DNA of 64,000 nucleotides. Origin: Candidatus Flexifilum affinis. Its GTDB lineage: Bacteria; Chloroflexota; Anaerolineae; Aggregatilineales; Phototrophicaceae. The notes under the pieces were generated by a model. It searched no databases and was not told the DNA's origin. It saw only the letters and a list, made by a program, of their open reading frames with translations. The translations under genes were made by a program, and so were the position numbers. The stretch spans positions 1-64,000 of the forward strand of contig JADJPJ010000021.1 in NCBI GenBank assembly GCA_016713325.1, in the 5' to 3' direction. Below are positions 54,048 to 62,130 of the stretch, in pieces. Every line of letters begins with the position of its first letter. The first letter of the stretch is position 1.

Positions 54048-55760
54048 ATGCTCACAAAGACATTAATCTCCGTGTTTTCGCCAGCACGCCAGATCATCCG
54101 CATGATCGGGCTGCTGGCAATTGTCTGCATGCTCGTGCTTCCCGTGGTGGCGCAGAACTCGACTTACACCGATCCGGCAGGCGGATTCAGCCTTGCGGTG
54201 CCTGCTGGCTGGTCGGACGAAAGCACCGACGAATACGGTGTGTTTACCAAGGTCGGTGTGACCGCCTACCTGATCACGGTTGAGGCGGCCGATGCCGAAT
54301 CTGCGGTCGCAGGCTTGGTCGAGCGTTTCGCACCCCAGGTCGCTGGCGAGGCTCCGAACATGATGGGCACCTTCCCGGCGCCCAATGGTTCGTGGACGCA
54401 AATCCTGTACGCAGGTCCGGACGGCAAAATCGGTCTGGCAGTTGCTCAGCCGGTGGACGGCCGAGCCGTCGTGCTGCTGGTGGTGGCAGACAATATGGGT
54501 GAACTGCAGGCGCTGGGTGCCGACTTGCAGGCGCTGAACCTGGCCATCAACGTGGTGGGTGGGAGCGAGGTCACCGCCAGATCTCAAGCCCAGCCGGAAG
54601 CGGCGCCGGACGTAACGCCCGACCCGGAGGCCCTGACCGACGTCGCGCTGCCCGAGCCGACTGGGTCGTATGCCGTGGGCCGCACGCGCTACATCTGGAT
54701 CGATGACAGCCGGCAGGATACCAACGCGCCGACGGCAGGTGACCCCCGGGTGATCAACGTGTGGGTATGGTACCCCGCCATGCCGGCTGCCGACGCCGAC
54801 CCTGCCCCCTACCTGCCGGAGGACTACCGGGCACTGTTCTGGGATCTCTACGCCGCCGATACCGCCAGCCTGCATGGACACAGCTACGCCGATGCGCCGG
54901 CAGCGACCAGCGAAGGTGGCTACCCCGTGCTGATCTTCTCTCCCGGCAACGGCTACAATGCCATCTTTTCGGCCGCGCTGCTGGAGGAGATCGCCAGCCA
55001 CGGTTACGTCGTGGTCGGTCTGGACCACGCCTACAACGCACTGCTGACCACGACCCCCGATGGCCGGCCCGTCAACCGCACACCGCAGGGGATTCAGCAG
55101 TCGGAGGAAGCCTTCGTTAACCGGATTGTGGATGTCCGGTACGCCATCGATCAATTGGCGCAGCTCAATGCAGACTTTCCTCTCCTGGCCGGAAGTCTCG
55201 ACCCGGATCGTGTGGCCATCTTTGGCCACTCCTTTGGGGGCGCGACGGCGGCGGAGACCTGCCGTATGGACGAACGCTGCCAGGCCGCTATCGTCTTCGA
55301 CGTTCCACTGCAGGGGGAGGTCGCGCGATCCGGCCTCGACAAGCCGATCATGCTTTTTGATAGCGAACGACTGAGCGGCGAAGCGTTGGGAGTCGAGTTC
55401 GAGCAGTTGTACGGGCAACCCCTGCCGGCAGGGGCGGAAGAAGCTGTCGACCTGAGCAATGCCTTCCGGGACGACACTGCTGAGTTGCTGCTTGGCATGT
55501 CTTCGGACGCCTATCGCCTTATCCTCGATGGCTCGCGGCACAATACCTTCAGCGATATGCCCTGGCTGGTCGATCTGCAGTCGGCGCTGCGCCCGGAACT
55601 GGGCGGGCTTCCCACTCTCGAGCGCGATCGTTCGCTCCGTGTTATCGCTGATTACGTCCTGGCATTCTTTGACACGGTTCTGAAAGGCGCATCCTCGCCC
55701 CTGCTGGAAGGCGCCTCACCCGATTACCCAGAGGTCGGCTTCAGCCGCGGCCAGGACTGA
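54048..55760 (+). CDS. Secreted PAF-acetylhydrolase/dienelactone-hydrolase-like protein
   Basis: A 570-residue exported protein. The N-terminus has a signal peptide (MIGLLAIVCMLVLPVVAQ, within residues 19-36). Residues 37-170 form a PsbP-like domain (YTDPAGGFSLAVPAGWSDES). A Pro/Ala/Glu-rich linker follows. The hydrolase domain starts near 200 (RVINVWVWYPAMPAADADPA) and carries the nucleophile elbow VAIFGHSFGGATAAETCRMD and the His in LDGSRHNTFSDMP. This is the PAF-acetylhydrolase isoform II-like arrangement, suggesting hydrolysis of short acyl chains from lipids. It has its own site S4 and a strong terminator, so it is a single-gene unit. Confidence 0.85.
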   Translation: MLTKTLISVFSPARQIIRMIGLLAIVCMLVLPVVAQNSTYTDPAGGFSLAVPAGWSDESTDEYGVFTKVGVTAYLITVEAADAESAVAGLVERFAPQVAGEAPNMMGTFPAPNGSWTQILYAGPDGKIGLAVAQPVDGRAVVLLVVADNMGELQALGADLQALNLAINVVGGSEVTARSQAQPEAAPDVTPDPEALTDVALPEPTGSYAVGRTRYIWIDDSRQDTNAPTAGDPRVINVWVWYPAMPAADADPAPYLPEDYRALFWDLYAADTASLHGHSYADAPAATSEGGYPVLIFSPGNGYNAIFSAALLEEIASHGYVVVGLDHAYNALLTTTPDGRPVNRTPQGIQQSEEAFVNRIVDVRYAIDQLAQLNADFPLLAGSLDPDRVAIFGHSFGGATAAETCRMDERCQAAIVFDVPLQGEVARSGLDKPIMLFDSERLSGEALGVEFEQLYGQPLPAGAEEAVDLSNAFRDDTAELLLGMSSDAYRLILDGSRHNTFSDMPWLVDLQSALRPELGGLPTLERDRSLRVIADYVLAFFDTVLKGASSPLLEGASPDYPEVGFSRGQD

Positions 55761-55768
55761 CTCATGAC

Positions 55769-55798
55769 CAGGGGCGGTGACTGAACCCACCGCCCCTG
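55769..55798 (+). terminator. Strong hairpin terminator after the PAF-acetylhydrolase-like gene
   Basis: CAGGGGCGGTG pairs perfectly with CACCGCCCCTG across an eight-base loop and is followed by TT. It begins nine bases after the stop codon and ends six bases before site S5. Confidence 0.7.
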
Positions 55799-55804
55799 TT
55801 CAAG

Positions 55805-55863
55805 AATCAACCCGGTAAATACGTCATCTGGCTACCTGCGATCAACCCCTTGCCGAATACAGT
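55805..55863 (+). promoter_or_regulatory. Site S5: bipartite activator element and -10
   Basis: AATCAACCC (55805) and ATCAACCC (55841) have TCAACCC starts exactly 35 bp apart. The -10-like TACAGT (55858) is 16 bp after the second box. The middle TAAATACGTCATCTGGCTA fits the consensus. It drives the short leader frame, the small protein gene and probably the ABC-2 exporter. Confidence 0.7.
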
Positions 55864-55894
55864 GAGTGCAACCAATGGAATAGGGGAGGTGAAT

Positions 55895-55981
55895 ATGTCA
55901 ACGCACACGCGCTTCAGCCGGACGGTCAGAATTCTGCTGCGCCTCAGCGCGGACGCACTTCAGGAGCGTGGTACTCCGTAA
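55895..55981 (+). CDS. Predicted 28-residue leader peptide
   Basis: GGGGAGGTGAAT directly before ATG 55895 is one of the strongest ribosome sites in the window. The frame encodes MSTHTRFSRTVRILLRLSAD followed by ALQERGTP, then stops. The next ATG, of the small protein, is five bases further on, and that gene has no ribosome site of its own at usual spacing. Translational coupling from this leader is therefore likely. The peptide is basic and amphipathic in appearance. No homologue is recognised. Confidence 0.5.
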   Translation: MSTHTRFSRTVRILLRLSADALQERGTP

Positions 55982-55986
55982 ATGCC

Positions 55987-56211
55987 ATGTCTCAATTCTG
56001 CGAAATTCGCGTCAAAGGACATCTTGATCCGTCGTGGGCCGACTGGTTAGGCGGGCTGAGGATCGCCCATGAGGAAGGCGGAGACACCTTGCTGACAGGT
56101 GTGCTCCCAGACCAGGGAGCCCTCCACGGTGTCTTGAACCGGCTGCGCGATCTTGGCGCCCAACTGATCTCGGTGAAAGTCAACGATCGCTACCAGCCAC
56201 CAACTGAATAG
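55987..56211 (+). CDS. Small conserved protein of unknown function (74 residues)
   Basis: A compact 74-residue protein (FCEIRVKGHLDPSWADWLGG; LTGVLPDQGALHGVLNRLRD; LGAQLISVKV). This pattern is common in Actinobacteria and Chloroflexota, where it is annotated only as hypothetical, often beside hydrolases or ABC genes. A ferredoxin-like beta-alpha-beta fold of ACT type is plausible. It follows the 28-residue leader by five bases and precedes the ABC-2 exporter ATPase by 67 bp. From its place behind site S5 it probably belongs to the MalT-like regulon. Confidence 0.75.
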   Translation: MSQFCEIRVKGHLDPSWADWLGGLRIAHEEGGDTLLTGVLPDQGALHGVLNRLRDLGAQLISVKVNDRYQPPTE

Positions 56212-56278
56212 CCGACCCACCAACTGTGACCGTGAGCAGCACCACCGGAAACATCAGGAAGAAAGGGGAACAATCCCG

Positions 56279-57235
56279 ATGAACGATAACCTCGTCATCA
56301 ACACACAGGGTCTGACCAAGACCTTTAAAGGGGTCAATGCGTTGACGTCGCTGGATCTCAAGGTGTCGAAACACTCGATCTTCGGCTTTCTGGGACCGAA
56401 TGGCGCGGGCAAGACGACGACCATTAAACTGCTGCTTGGCCTGTCCCGGCCGACCGCAGGCGGCGGCACCGTGTTTGGCATGGATCTGGTCCACGACAGC
56501 CCGGACATCCGCAAACGCGTGGGCTACCTGGCGCAGGACCCGCGTTACTACGAGAACATGACGGCGCGCGAGACGCTGCGCTATACGGCGCGGTTCTTCT
56601 ACACCGGGCCGAAGAATGGGATCGAGGACCGCATTGACAACACGCTTGAACTGGTAGACCTGACCTCGAAAGCCGATCGACCAATCAAAGGATTCTCCGG
56701 TGGCGAACGGCAGCGCCTGGGAATTGCCCAGGCGCAAATCAACTTTCCCGACCTGCTCATCCTGGACGAACCCGCAGCTTCGCTCGATCCGATGGGCCGG
56801 CACGACGTGCTGGAAGTCATGGAACGGCTGCGCAAGCATACGACCATCTTCTACTCGACCCACATCCTCAGCGATGTGCAGCGCGTAAGCGACACCGTCG
56901 CTATCCTGAATCGCGGCAAGCTGGTCGCGCAGGCCTCGATCGGCGAGCTGCTCAATGGGGCAGGGCTGGTCTACAGCCTTGCCTTCCGGGGAGAGCCGAA
57001 CGGTACGCAGGAGCGGCTGAGCGGTCTGCCCTGGGTCTCGGGCATCCAGGCCTACCCGGAGGCGTCGGGACAGATGCGCTGGGACGTCGCCGTCAGCGAC
57101 GAGGCGGCGGCGGAGCAGCAGCTCCTGCGAACCGTGATGGATGACAGCGGCATCGTCGTGACGGCCTTTGGCCGCAAGAAGCACGATCTGGAAGAGGTCT
57201 TCATGAGCATTGTGGAGGGGAATCATGTCCGCTAA
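56279..57235 (+). CDS. ABC-2 exporter ATP-binding subunit
   Basis: A 318-residue ATPase. Walker A is GPNGAGKTT (about residues 39-47), the signature FSGGERQRLGIAQA near 140, Walker B LLILDEPAASLDPMGRHDVL near 158-177, and the switch His in FYSTHILSDVQRVS. After residue 220 is a C-terminal extension typical of the DrrA/CcmA-like group serving ABC-2 membrane partners. The last bases overlap the permease gene by 11 bp. Such systems export antibiotics or lipids, or move the membrane components of cell-envelope stress responses. The substrate is unknown. Confidence 0.93.
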   Translation: MNDNLVINTQGLTKTFKGVNALTSLDLKVSKHSIFGFLGPNGAGKTTTIKLLLGLSRPTAGGGTVFGMDLVHDSPDIRKRVGYLAQDPRYYENMTARETLRYTARFFYTGPKNGIEDRIDNTLELVDLTSKADRPIKGFSGGERQRLGIAQAQINFPDLLILDEPAASLDPMGRHDVLEVMERLRKHTTIFYSTHILSDVQRVSDTVAILNRGKLVAQASIGELLNGAGLVYSLAFRGEPNGTQERLSGLPWVSGIQAYPEASGQMRWDVAVSDEAAAEQQLLRTVMDDSGIVVTAFGRKKHDLEEVFMSIVEGNHVR

Positions 57236-58058
57236 GGTTGAATTACAGCGCGTTCAAGAGGCTGGCTGGCGCAGCGGTCTCGCCAACGTGCTGCGCAAGG
57301 AGAACCGTGACTGGTGGGGCACCCGGCGCTGGTGGATCAACATCATCATCTGGCTGCTGGTGGTCAACGGGATTGTAGCCGCGGTGCTGTGGTCGCCGCA
57401 GCCGGATCCGGCCGCCGGCCCCGATGCGCCGCTCGAGCTTTTGCCTGCCGAGGTTGCGTTACCGAGCGGTTTGCAAGTTCTCTCCGTCACGGCGGGGTTA
57501 TTCGTGGCGATCGGCGTGGTGGTGATCATGCAGGGTGTCGTGATTGATGAGAAGAAAAGCGGCACGGCTGCCTGGATCCTCTCCAAGCCGGTCTCTCGCA
57601 CCGCCTTTATCCTGTCCAAGCTGGGCGCCAATGCCTTCGCGCTTTTCATCATCGTCTTCGTGGTGCAGAGCGTTGTTGCTTATCTGATGTTCAGCGCGCG
57701 TGGTGCGACGCCGCCCCTGGGTGGCTTTGTCGCCGGCATGGGATTACTCGCCCTACACATGCTTTTCTACCTGACGCTGACCCTGATGCTGGGCACGCTC
57801 TTTGGCGATCGTGCGCCTGTCATCGCCATTCCGATTGGCCTGCTCTTTGGGGCGCAGTTCCTGATTGGCTGGACGCCATGGCTCGTGCCTTTCACACCGT
57901 GGACCTTCATTTTTCCGAACGGGCCGGAACCAGGGCTCGCCTTCCAAGTGATGCTGGGCCAACCGCTTGGGACAGTGATCCCTGTCATCGCAACGACCCT
58001 ATGGTGTCTCGTCTTCGGTAGCGTTGCGCTCTGGCGGTTTCAGCGCGAGGAATTCTGA
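57225..58058 (+). CDS. ABC-2 type exporter permease
   Basis: A 277-residue membrane protein, the partner of the ATPase encoded just upstream. ATG 57225 lies inside the end of the ATPase gene. The cytoplasmic N-terminus (VLRKENRDWWGTRRWWINII) leads to six hydrophobic segments, such as IIIWLLVVNGIVAAVLWSPQ, VTAGLFVAIGVVVIMQGVVI and LALHMLFYLTLTLMLGTLFG. A conserved EKKSGTAAWILSKPVSRTAF loop follows the second helix, as usual for ABC-2 permeases of the NosY/YdeI-like type. A perfect 13-bp hairpin 30 bp after the stop ends the operon. Confidence 0.88.
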   Translation: MSAKVELQRVQEAGWRSGLANVLRKENRDWWGTRRWWINIIIWLLVVNGIVAAVLWSPQPDPAAGPDAPLELLPAEVALPSGLQVLSVTAGLFVAIGVVVIMQGVVIDEKKSGTAAWILSKPVSRTAFILSKLGANAFALFIIVFVVQSVVAYLMFSARGATPPLGGFVAGMGLLALHMLFYLTLTLMLGTLFGDRAPVIAIPIGLLFGAQFLIGWTPWLVPFTPWTFIFPNGPEPGLAFQVMLGQPLGTVIPVIATTLWCLVFGSVALWRFQREEF

Positions 58059-58087
58059 GCGCATGGACTCCTGAACGCATCTGCGCG

Positions 58088-58119
58088 GTGAGGCTGGCGA
58101 TGCCGGTCGCCAGCCTCAC
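58088..58119 (+). terminator. Perfect hairpin terminator after the ABC-2 operon
   Basis: GTGAGGCTGGCGA pairs perfectly with TCGCCAGCCTCAC across a six-base loop (TGCCGG), a 13-bp stem. TGCCTTT follows. It closes the 48.9-58.1 kb block. From here to about 58800 I see no gene: the possible frames are short, lack homology, and some contain IS-like debris. Confidence 0.7.
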
Positions 58120-58803
58120 TGCCTTTCAACTGGGCCGGCAGAGAACCTGTTGAAGACGCCCGTTTCCTTGAGCTGTACACTGATGCGCTGGGACTGACGT
58201 GCAGCGCCTGTGCTCCGGTATTCTACGGTCAGCGAAAGCAGAGGGACGTTCGCAAATCGTTCCCGCTGCTGGATGTGCTTCTCCATGCCTGGTTTTCGGA
58301 ACTGGGACGTGAGGGGCAGAGTGCCAACAACCAGGCATGGTTGGGAGTTCCCACTCCCTGACTGCCCTGAAGCATCCCTACACATCAAACACCTCAGCAA
58401 ACAAGACCTTCAGCGCGTTAGCGTTGAGATTGCCTCCGGAATGTGCTAGCGCGAGCTCCGCGCGGCCCTCGCCATCCACGCTACGCGGGCAGGCACTGGA
58501 CAATCGTACCAAATACCAGGTGCCCCAGTAGCCTCCAGTTGGCGTGCTTTGCAGATGCTTCAACCGCATTGTCCGCGCAGAGTCACTTGATCCACAATTC
58601 TTCGCAGAATGCTTCTTGTTACTACTGACTAGACTTTCTCTCAGACGACATTTTTCCACTCTTGAGGTGTCTCGCCCAGGCGGATTCATCCCCGACTTGA
58701 ACCAGAGTCACTGCTTTTCCGGTCTTGAACAGATTGCATCACGACTACCGACGAAGCGCCTGATCCAGTTCTCTGCCTCCAGAGACGCTAAGTAGCCAGC
58801 ATA

Positions 58804-58911
58804 GGAGTAGAATCAGCGTGTTTCCAGTTTTGGGAGGTTTGCGCCACGAGTATCGTCGCAGCGCCTGAAGCGCCATTTCTCTCTCAGATGCGATACGTAG
58901 CCCCCATAGGT
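58804..58911 (+). repeat. Copy 4 of the ~105-bp IS 3'-end repeat, with a diverged tandem partner
   Basis: GGAGTAGAATCAGCGTGTTT and the following CAGTTTTGGGAGG through TCTCTCAGATGCGATACG match copies 1-3. Just to its left (about 58750-58797), GCGCCTGATCCAG...AGACGCTAAGTAGCC looks like an older, diverged copy of the same tail. There is no transposase frame of useful length. It lies between the ABC-2 block and the minus-strand sugar-transport operon. Confidence 0.65.
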
Positions 58912-59064
58912 GTATCTCAACCCAAACTCAATTGGATTCCACACTTCCTGGTGGGCATCGGTACATCGATGTCAACATTCGCATTCAGAATCGTCAGGGA
59001 CGGCAAATGCCTATGGCTCACCGTCCCCAAACTGGTGGCCTATCTCTGTGAGGGTGTCGGTTGT

Positions 59065-60198
59065 TCAGGCTCCATTGATCAGGCTGGTAAGCAGATCAGT
59101 ACGCTGGCGCGCCATTATCGCTTCGTTCTTCAACACATCGACCAGCCGATTCGACATCGCCAGGAAGTTGGCGTTCTCGTCGCCTTCCAACTCCCGGAAG
59201 AAGTCGGCGTTGCCCTTCTCAACCGTTTCTATCCAATCCTGGCGAATCGCGCTGGCACCGTGAAGCGTTCCAGCGATCGCGCCAACCAGCGCGGCAGTGG
59301 TATCGTTATCGCGCCCCAGACTGGCCGCCTCGATGATGCCCTGATTGACATCGCCCCGGGTCAGGTAGAGGATGGCTGCCGTGATCGGCACAAGTTCGAC
59401 GCTGCTGCCGCTGAACATCACTTCGCGATCCCAGTGCAGGTTGGGCCACTTCCAGTCCAGCATCCTGGTATAAAACTTCTCGGCAAACTCGTCGATGCTT
59501 TTGCTCTCGTAAGCCAGGTCCATCGTCAGCAGCAGCGAGCGCTTGATCACGAATGAGCTGTATTCCAGCATCACGTCGATCACGCTCTGGTACGTTGCGC
59601 CGGGCAGAAAGGCCGCCGCGATGCCTGCGGCCAGCGTCGCAGCCCCCTCCCGATCGGCGTTGTCCTGATTGATCGAGCCAATCACGAAACCATCCTGATA
59701 GGCTTGTTCCGGGTTGCCGGCATTGACGATGCCAATGGGCGCGATCGACATCGACGCCACACCGGCTGGTGGATTCCCCTTGCCGGTATCCCAGGGATTC
59801 ATCCCCATGCGCAGCTTCCAGAGCGTGACCCGTTCGTTGATCCACAGCCGGTTCGGATTGAGCTTCTCCAGCCAGACCTGGGCATAATCATCAGGCGTAA
59901 CACGTCCACCTTTGCGGACGATGGCATAGCAGAGATAGTGACGCAGCGTGGTGTCATCGGTCACTCCGCCCGGCGGCGTTATCGGTCCGTCGTAGGTGCC
60001 AAAATTGTAATGGGTAGTGCCGCCATACAGGGTGCCGGTGTTCCCACGCTTGCCAGGTTCCATTTCGGTGATGCGCCCTCCCGGATAGGCGCTGCGAATG
60101 CGCTTCCAGTGCCAGCCCTCCACAGGGGCGCCTAGCGCATCGCCAACAGCGCCGCCAATGATGCAGCCGTAGACCGCATCCAGTATGTCTTTCGCCAT
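59065..60198 (-). CDS. ADP-ribosylglycohydrolase-family protein
   Basis: A 377-residue enzyme of the DraG/ARH-like family, whose members remove ADP-ribose from proteins or nucleic acids, or act on other ribosyl/glycosyl compounds. The metal-binding motifs are present: GAVGDALGAPVEGWHWKRIR near the N-terminus, TPPGGVTDDTTLRHYLCYAI near residue 80, and LGRDNDTTAALVGAIAGTLH near 300, which supplies the second Asp pair. There is no signal peptide. It is the last gene of a CUT1 sugar operon, 36 bp after the MalG-like permease, so it may act on an imported glycoside rather than on ADP-ribosylated protein. Such context is common for this family in Chloroflexota and Firmicutes. Confidence 0.88.
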   Translation of the reverse strand: MAKDILDAVYGCIIGGAVGDALGAPVEGWHWKRIRSAYPGGRITEMEPGKRGNTGTLYGGTTHYNFGTYDGPITPPGGVTDDTTLRHYLCYAIVRKGGRVTPDDYAQVWLEKLNPNRLWINERVTLWKLRMGMNPWDTGKGNPPAGVASMSIAPIGIVNAGNPEQAYQDGFVIGSINQDNADREGAATLAAGIAAAFLPGATYQSVIDVMLEYSSFVIKRSLLLTMDLAYESKSIDEFAEKFYTRMLDWKWPNLHWDREVMFSGSSVELVPITAAILYLTRGDVNQGIIEAASLGRDNDTTAALVGAIAGTLHGASAIRQDWIETVEKGNADFFRELEGDENANFLAMSNRLVDVLKNEAIMARQRTDLLTSLINGA

Positions 60199-60234
60199 GT
60201 TGTCTGAACCTCCGATACGGATGATGTCAGTGGT

Positions 60235-61137
60235 CTACTTCAGTGCTCCCGCGGTAACGCCTTCGATGAAGCGGCGCTGCAGGAACAGATAAATCAGTAA
60301 CGGCGGCACGATCGTAATCAGCGTCGCCGCCGCGATAAGCTGTAACTCCGACGTGTAGCGGCTCTGAAAGAGCGGCAGGGCCAGGGCCACCGGGCGCAGC
60401 TCCTCGCGCTGCACCAGAATGAGCGGCATCAGATAGGCCGACCACGTTCCCAGGAATTCGAACACCGCCACAGTCGCCAGACCAGGCAGGGCCAGTGGAA
60501 CCATGACGCGCCAGAACACGCCCCATTCCGTGCAGCCGTCGACCCGCGCTGCGTCGCCCAGTTCGTCGGGAATGCCTTTGAAGAAGGCACGCATCAGAAA
60601 GGTACTGAAGGGCATGCCAATACCAATGGCTGGAATGATGTATCCCCACCGTGTCCCCAGAATCTGCAGGTCTCGGGCAATATAGAAGATCGGGATCATG
60701 ATTGACAGGAATGGCAGCGTCATGCCAAACAGAAACAGCGCGAACATCAGATCCCGTCCTGGAAACTGCCCCTTGGCGAAGGCGTAGCCCGCCATGCAGG
60801 CCAGCAGGCATATGCCGATGACAATGACTGCCGCATAAATCACCGTGTTGGGCAGATAGACGCTGAACCGGCCTTGATCCCAGGCCAGGAGGAAGTTGTC
60901 CCACTGCGGTTGGATCGGCAAGCCAAGCGGGTTCATCGCGAATTCCTGTTTCGTCTTCAGAGACAGAAAGACGATCCACAGCAGCGGGCCGAGGAACAGC
61001 ACGACGAACAGCAGCAGCACCGCGTAACGCAGTCCACCGAGTAGCCCGAAGGCAGTCGATCGTGGTGTGCGGCGTGGAGCAGACGGGACATAGGACGGTG
61101 TCGAGTCGATGGGATTCACGTGTTGAGAGGTGCCCAT
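60235..61137 (-). CDS. Sugar ABC transporter permease (MalG-like, CUT1)
   Basis: A 300-residue permease of the third sugar system. LRYAVLLLFVVLFLGPLLWI is the first helix, and SLKTKQEFAMNPLGLPIQPQ follows it as in MalG-type proteins. The EAA loop IPDELGDAARVDGCTEWGVF is near residue 191. The C-terminal RFIEGVTAGALK is the usual CUT1 end. Its start lies six bases after the stop of the MalF-like gene. It partners that protein in the membrane and lacks a linked ATPase. Confidence 0.93.
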   Translation of the reverse strand: MGTSQHVNPIDSTPSYVPSAPRRTPRSTAFGLLGGLRYAVLLLFVVLFLGPLLWIVFLSLKTKQEFAMNPLGLPIQPQWDNFLLAWDQGRFSVYLPNTVIYAAVIVIGICLLACMAGYAFAKGQFPGRDLMFALFLFGMTLPFLSIMIPIFYIARDLQILGTRWGYIIPAIGIGMPFSTFLMRAFFKGIPDELGDAARVDGCTEWGVFWRVMVPLALPGLATVAVFEFLGTWSAYLMPLILVQREELRPVALALPLFQSRYTSELQLIAAATLITIVPPLLIYLFLQRRFIEGVTAGALK

Positions 61138-61142
61138 AGAAG

Positions 61143-62066
61143 CTACGCCTCCCGGCGCTCTCTGATTTTGATGAACAGGAATGAGAGACTCAGCGCCAGC
61201 ACCGAGGTGATGATCACGATCGCCGAACCATAGCCTTGGTTCTGCAGCTTGAAGGCCTCTCGATAGGCGTACGTGCCTAGTAGTTCACTGGCCGTCGCCG
61301 GGCCGCCTTCAGTCATCGCCCAGACGATATCGAAGACCTTCAGGCTGTTGATCATGCCCAGCGCGATGACCATCGTGATCACGTGCGAAAGCTGAGGAAT
61401 GGTTATGAAGCGAAAGCGCTGCAAACCGTTGGCGCCATCGACCTTGGCAGCATCCAGCAGTTCCCGATCGACATTCTGCAGCCCGGCCAGGAAGATGACG
61501 AAAAAGAAGCCGATGCTCGCCCAGATGGAGGCGATCAGAACGCCGGTCAGGGCCGTCTGGGTGTTGGCCAGAGGGCTGCGCTGCAGAAACGCGATGTCGA
61601 GCGCTTCGCCCACCTGATAAAGAAAGCCGCGGCGGGGCGCGTAGATCAGCAGCCAGATGACTCCCACAATCGACGGGCCAAGCACCTGGGGCATAAAAAA
61701 GATGGTGCGAAAGAGATGAAAACCGACTGGACGTGTGCTGACGATCAGCGCCAGGACCAATCCCAGTCCGATGGCGCCGATCGAGCCAACTAAAATCCAG
61801 TAGAGGTTATGCCCCAGCGCAGTCCAGAAGACCGGCTCGCTGAACAGCTTGACGTAGTTGTCCAGCCCGATGAATTCCATAACGGGGTCGATGCCATTCC
61901 AGTCGGTCAGACTGATCTGCGCCGTACGCAGGAACGGATAGAGCACGAACACGCCGTAAACGATCAGAGCGGGTAGAACAAACAGGATGCCAACGCTCCG
62001 GCGAGAACGCCGCAGCCGAGCCGTGCGCCCAACGTCCGGTGCGCCGCGAAGTGAGATTGCCCTCAT
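61143..62066 (-). CDS. Sugar ABC transporter permease (MalF-like, CUT1)
   Basis: A 307-residue permease. ATG 62066 follows GGAGGCAAGCTG, a good ribosome site; the longer frame upstream overlaps the binding-protein end and is non-coding in character. The first helix is VGILFVLPALIVYGVFVLYP. The EAA loop NVDRELLDAAKVDGANGLQR is near residue 208. VMEFIGLDNYVKLFSEPVFW is the usual periplasmic entry segment. It is encoded between the binding protein and the MalG-like partner. Confidence 0.92.
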   Translation of the reverse strand: MRAISLRGAPDVGRTARLRRSRRSVGILFVLPALIVYGVFVLYPFLRTAQISLTDWNGIDPVMEFIGLDNYVKLFSEPVFWTALGHNLYWILVGSIGAIGLGLVLALIVSTRPVGFHLFRTIFFMPQVLGPSIVGVIWLLIYAPRRGFLYQVGEALDIAFLQRSPLANTQTALTGVLIASIWASIGFFFVIFLAGLQNVDRELLDAAKVDGANGLQRFRFITIPQLSHVITMVIALGMINSLKVFDIVWAMTEGGPATASELLGTYAYREAFKLQNQGYGSAIVIITSVLALSLSFLFIKIRERREA

Positions 62067-62130
62067 CAGCTTGCCTCCAGAAAACCGGAACCCGCAGGCC
62101 GCGGGCTCCGGTCTCGTTAGCGCGAAATGC

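Noticed and set aside
54063..55541. Minus-strand open frame of ~490 codons opposite the PAF-acetylhydrolase-like gene
   Set aside because: The plus strand has signal peptide, catalytic motifs, promoter element and terminator; the antisense frame has none.
58116..58800. Several frames of 60-100 codons on both strands
   Set aside because: None has a ribosome site plus homology. The region looks like IS debris and non-coding sequence after the ABC-2 terminator.
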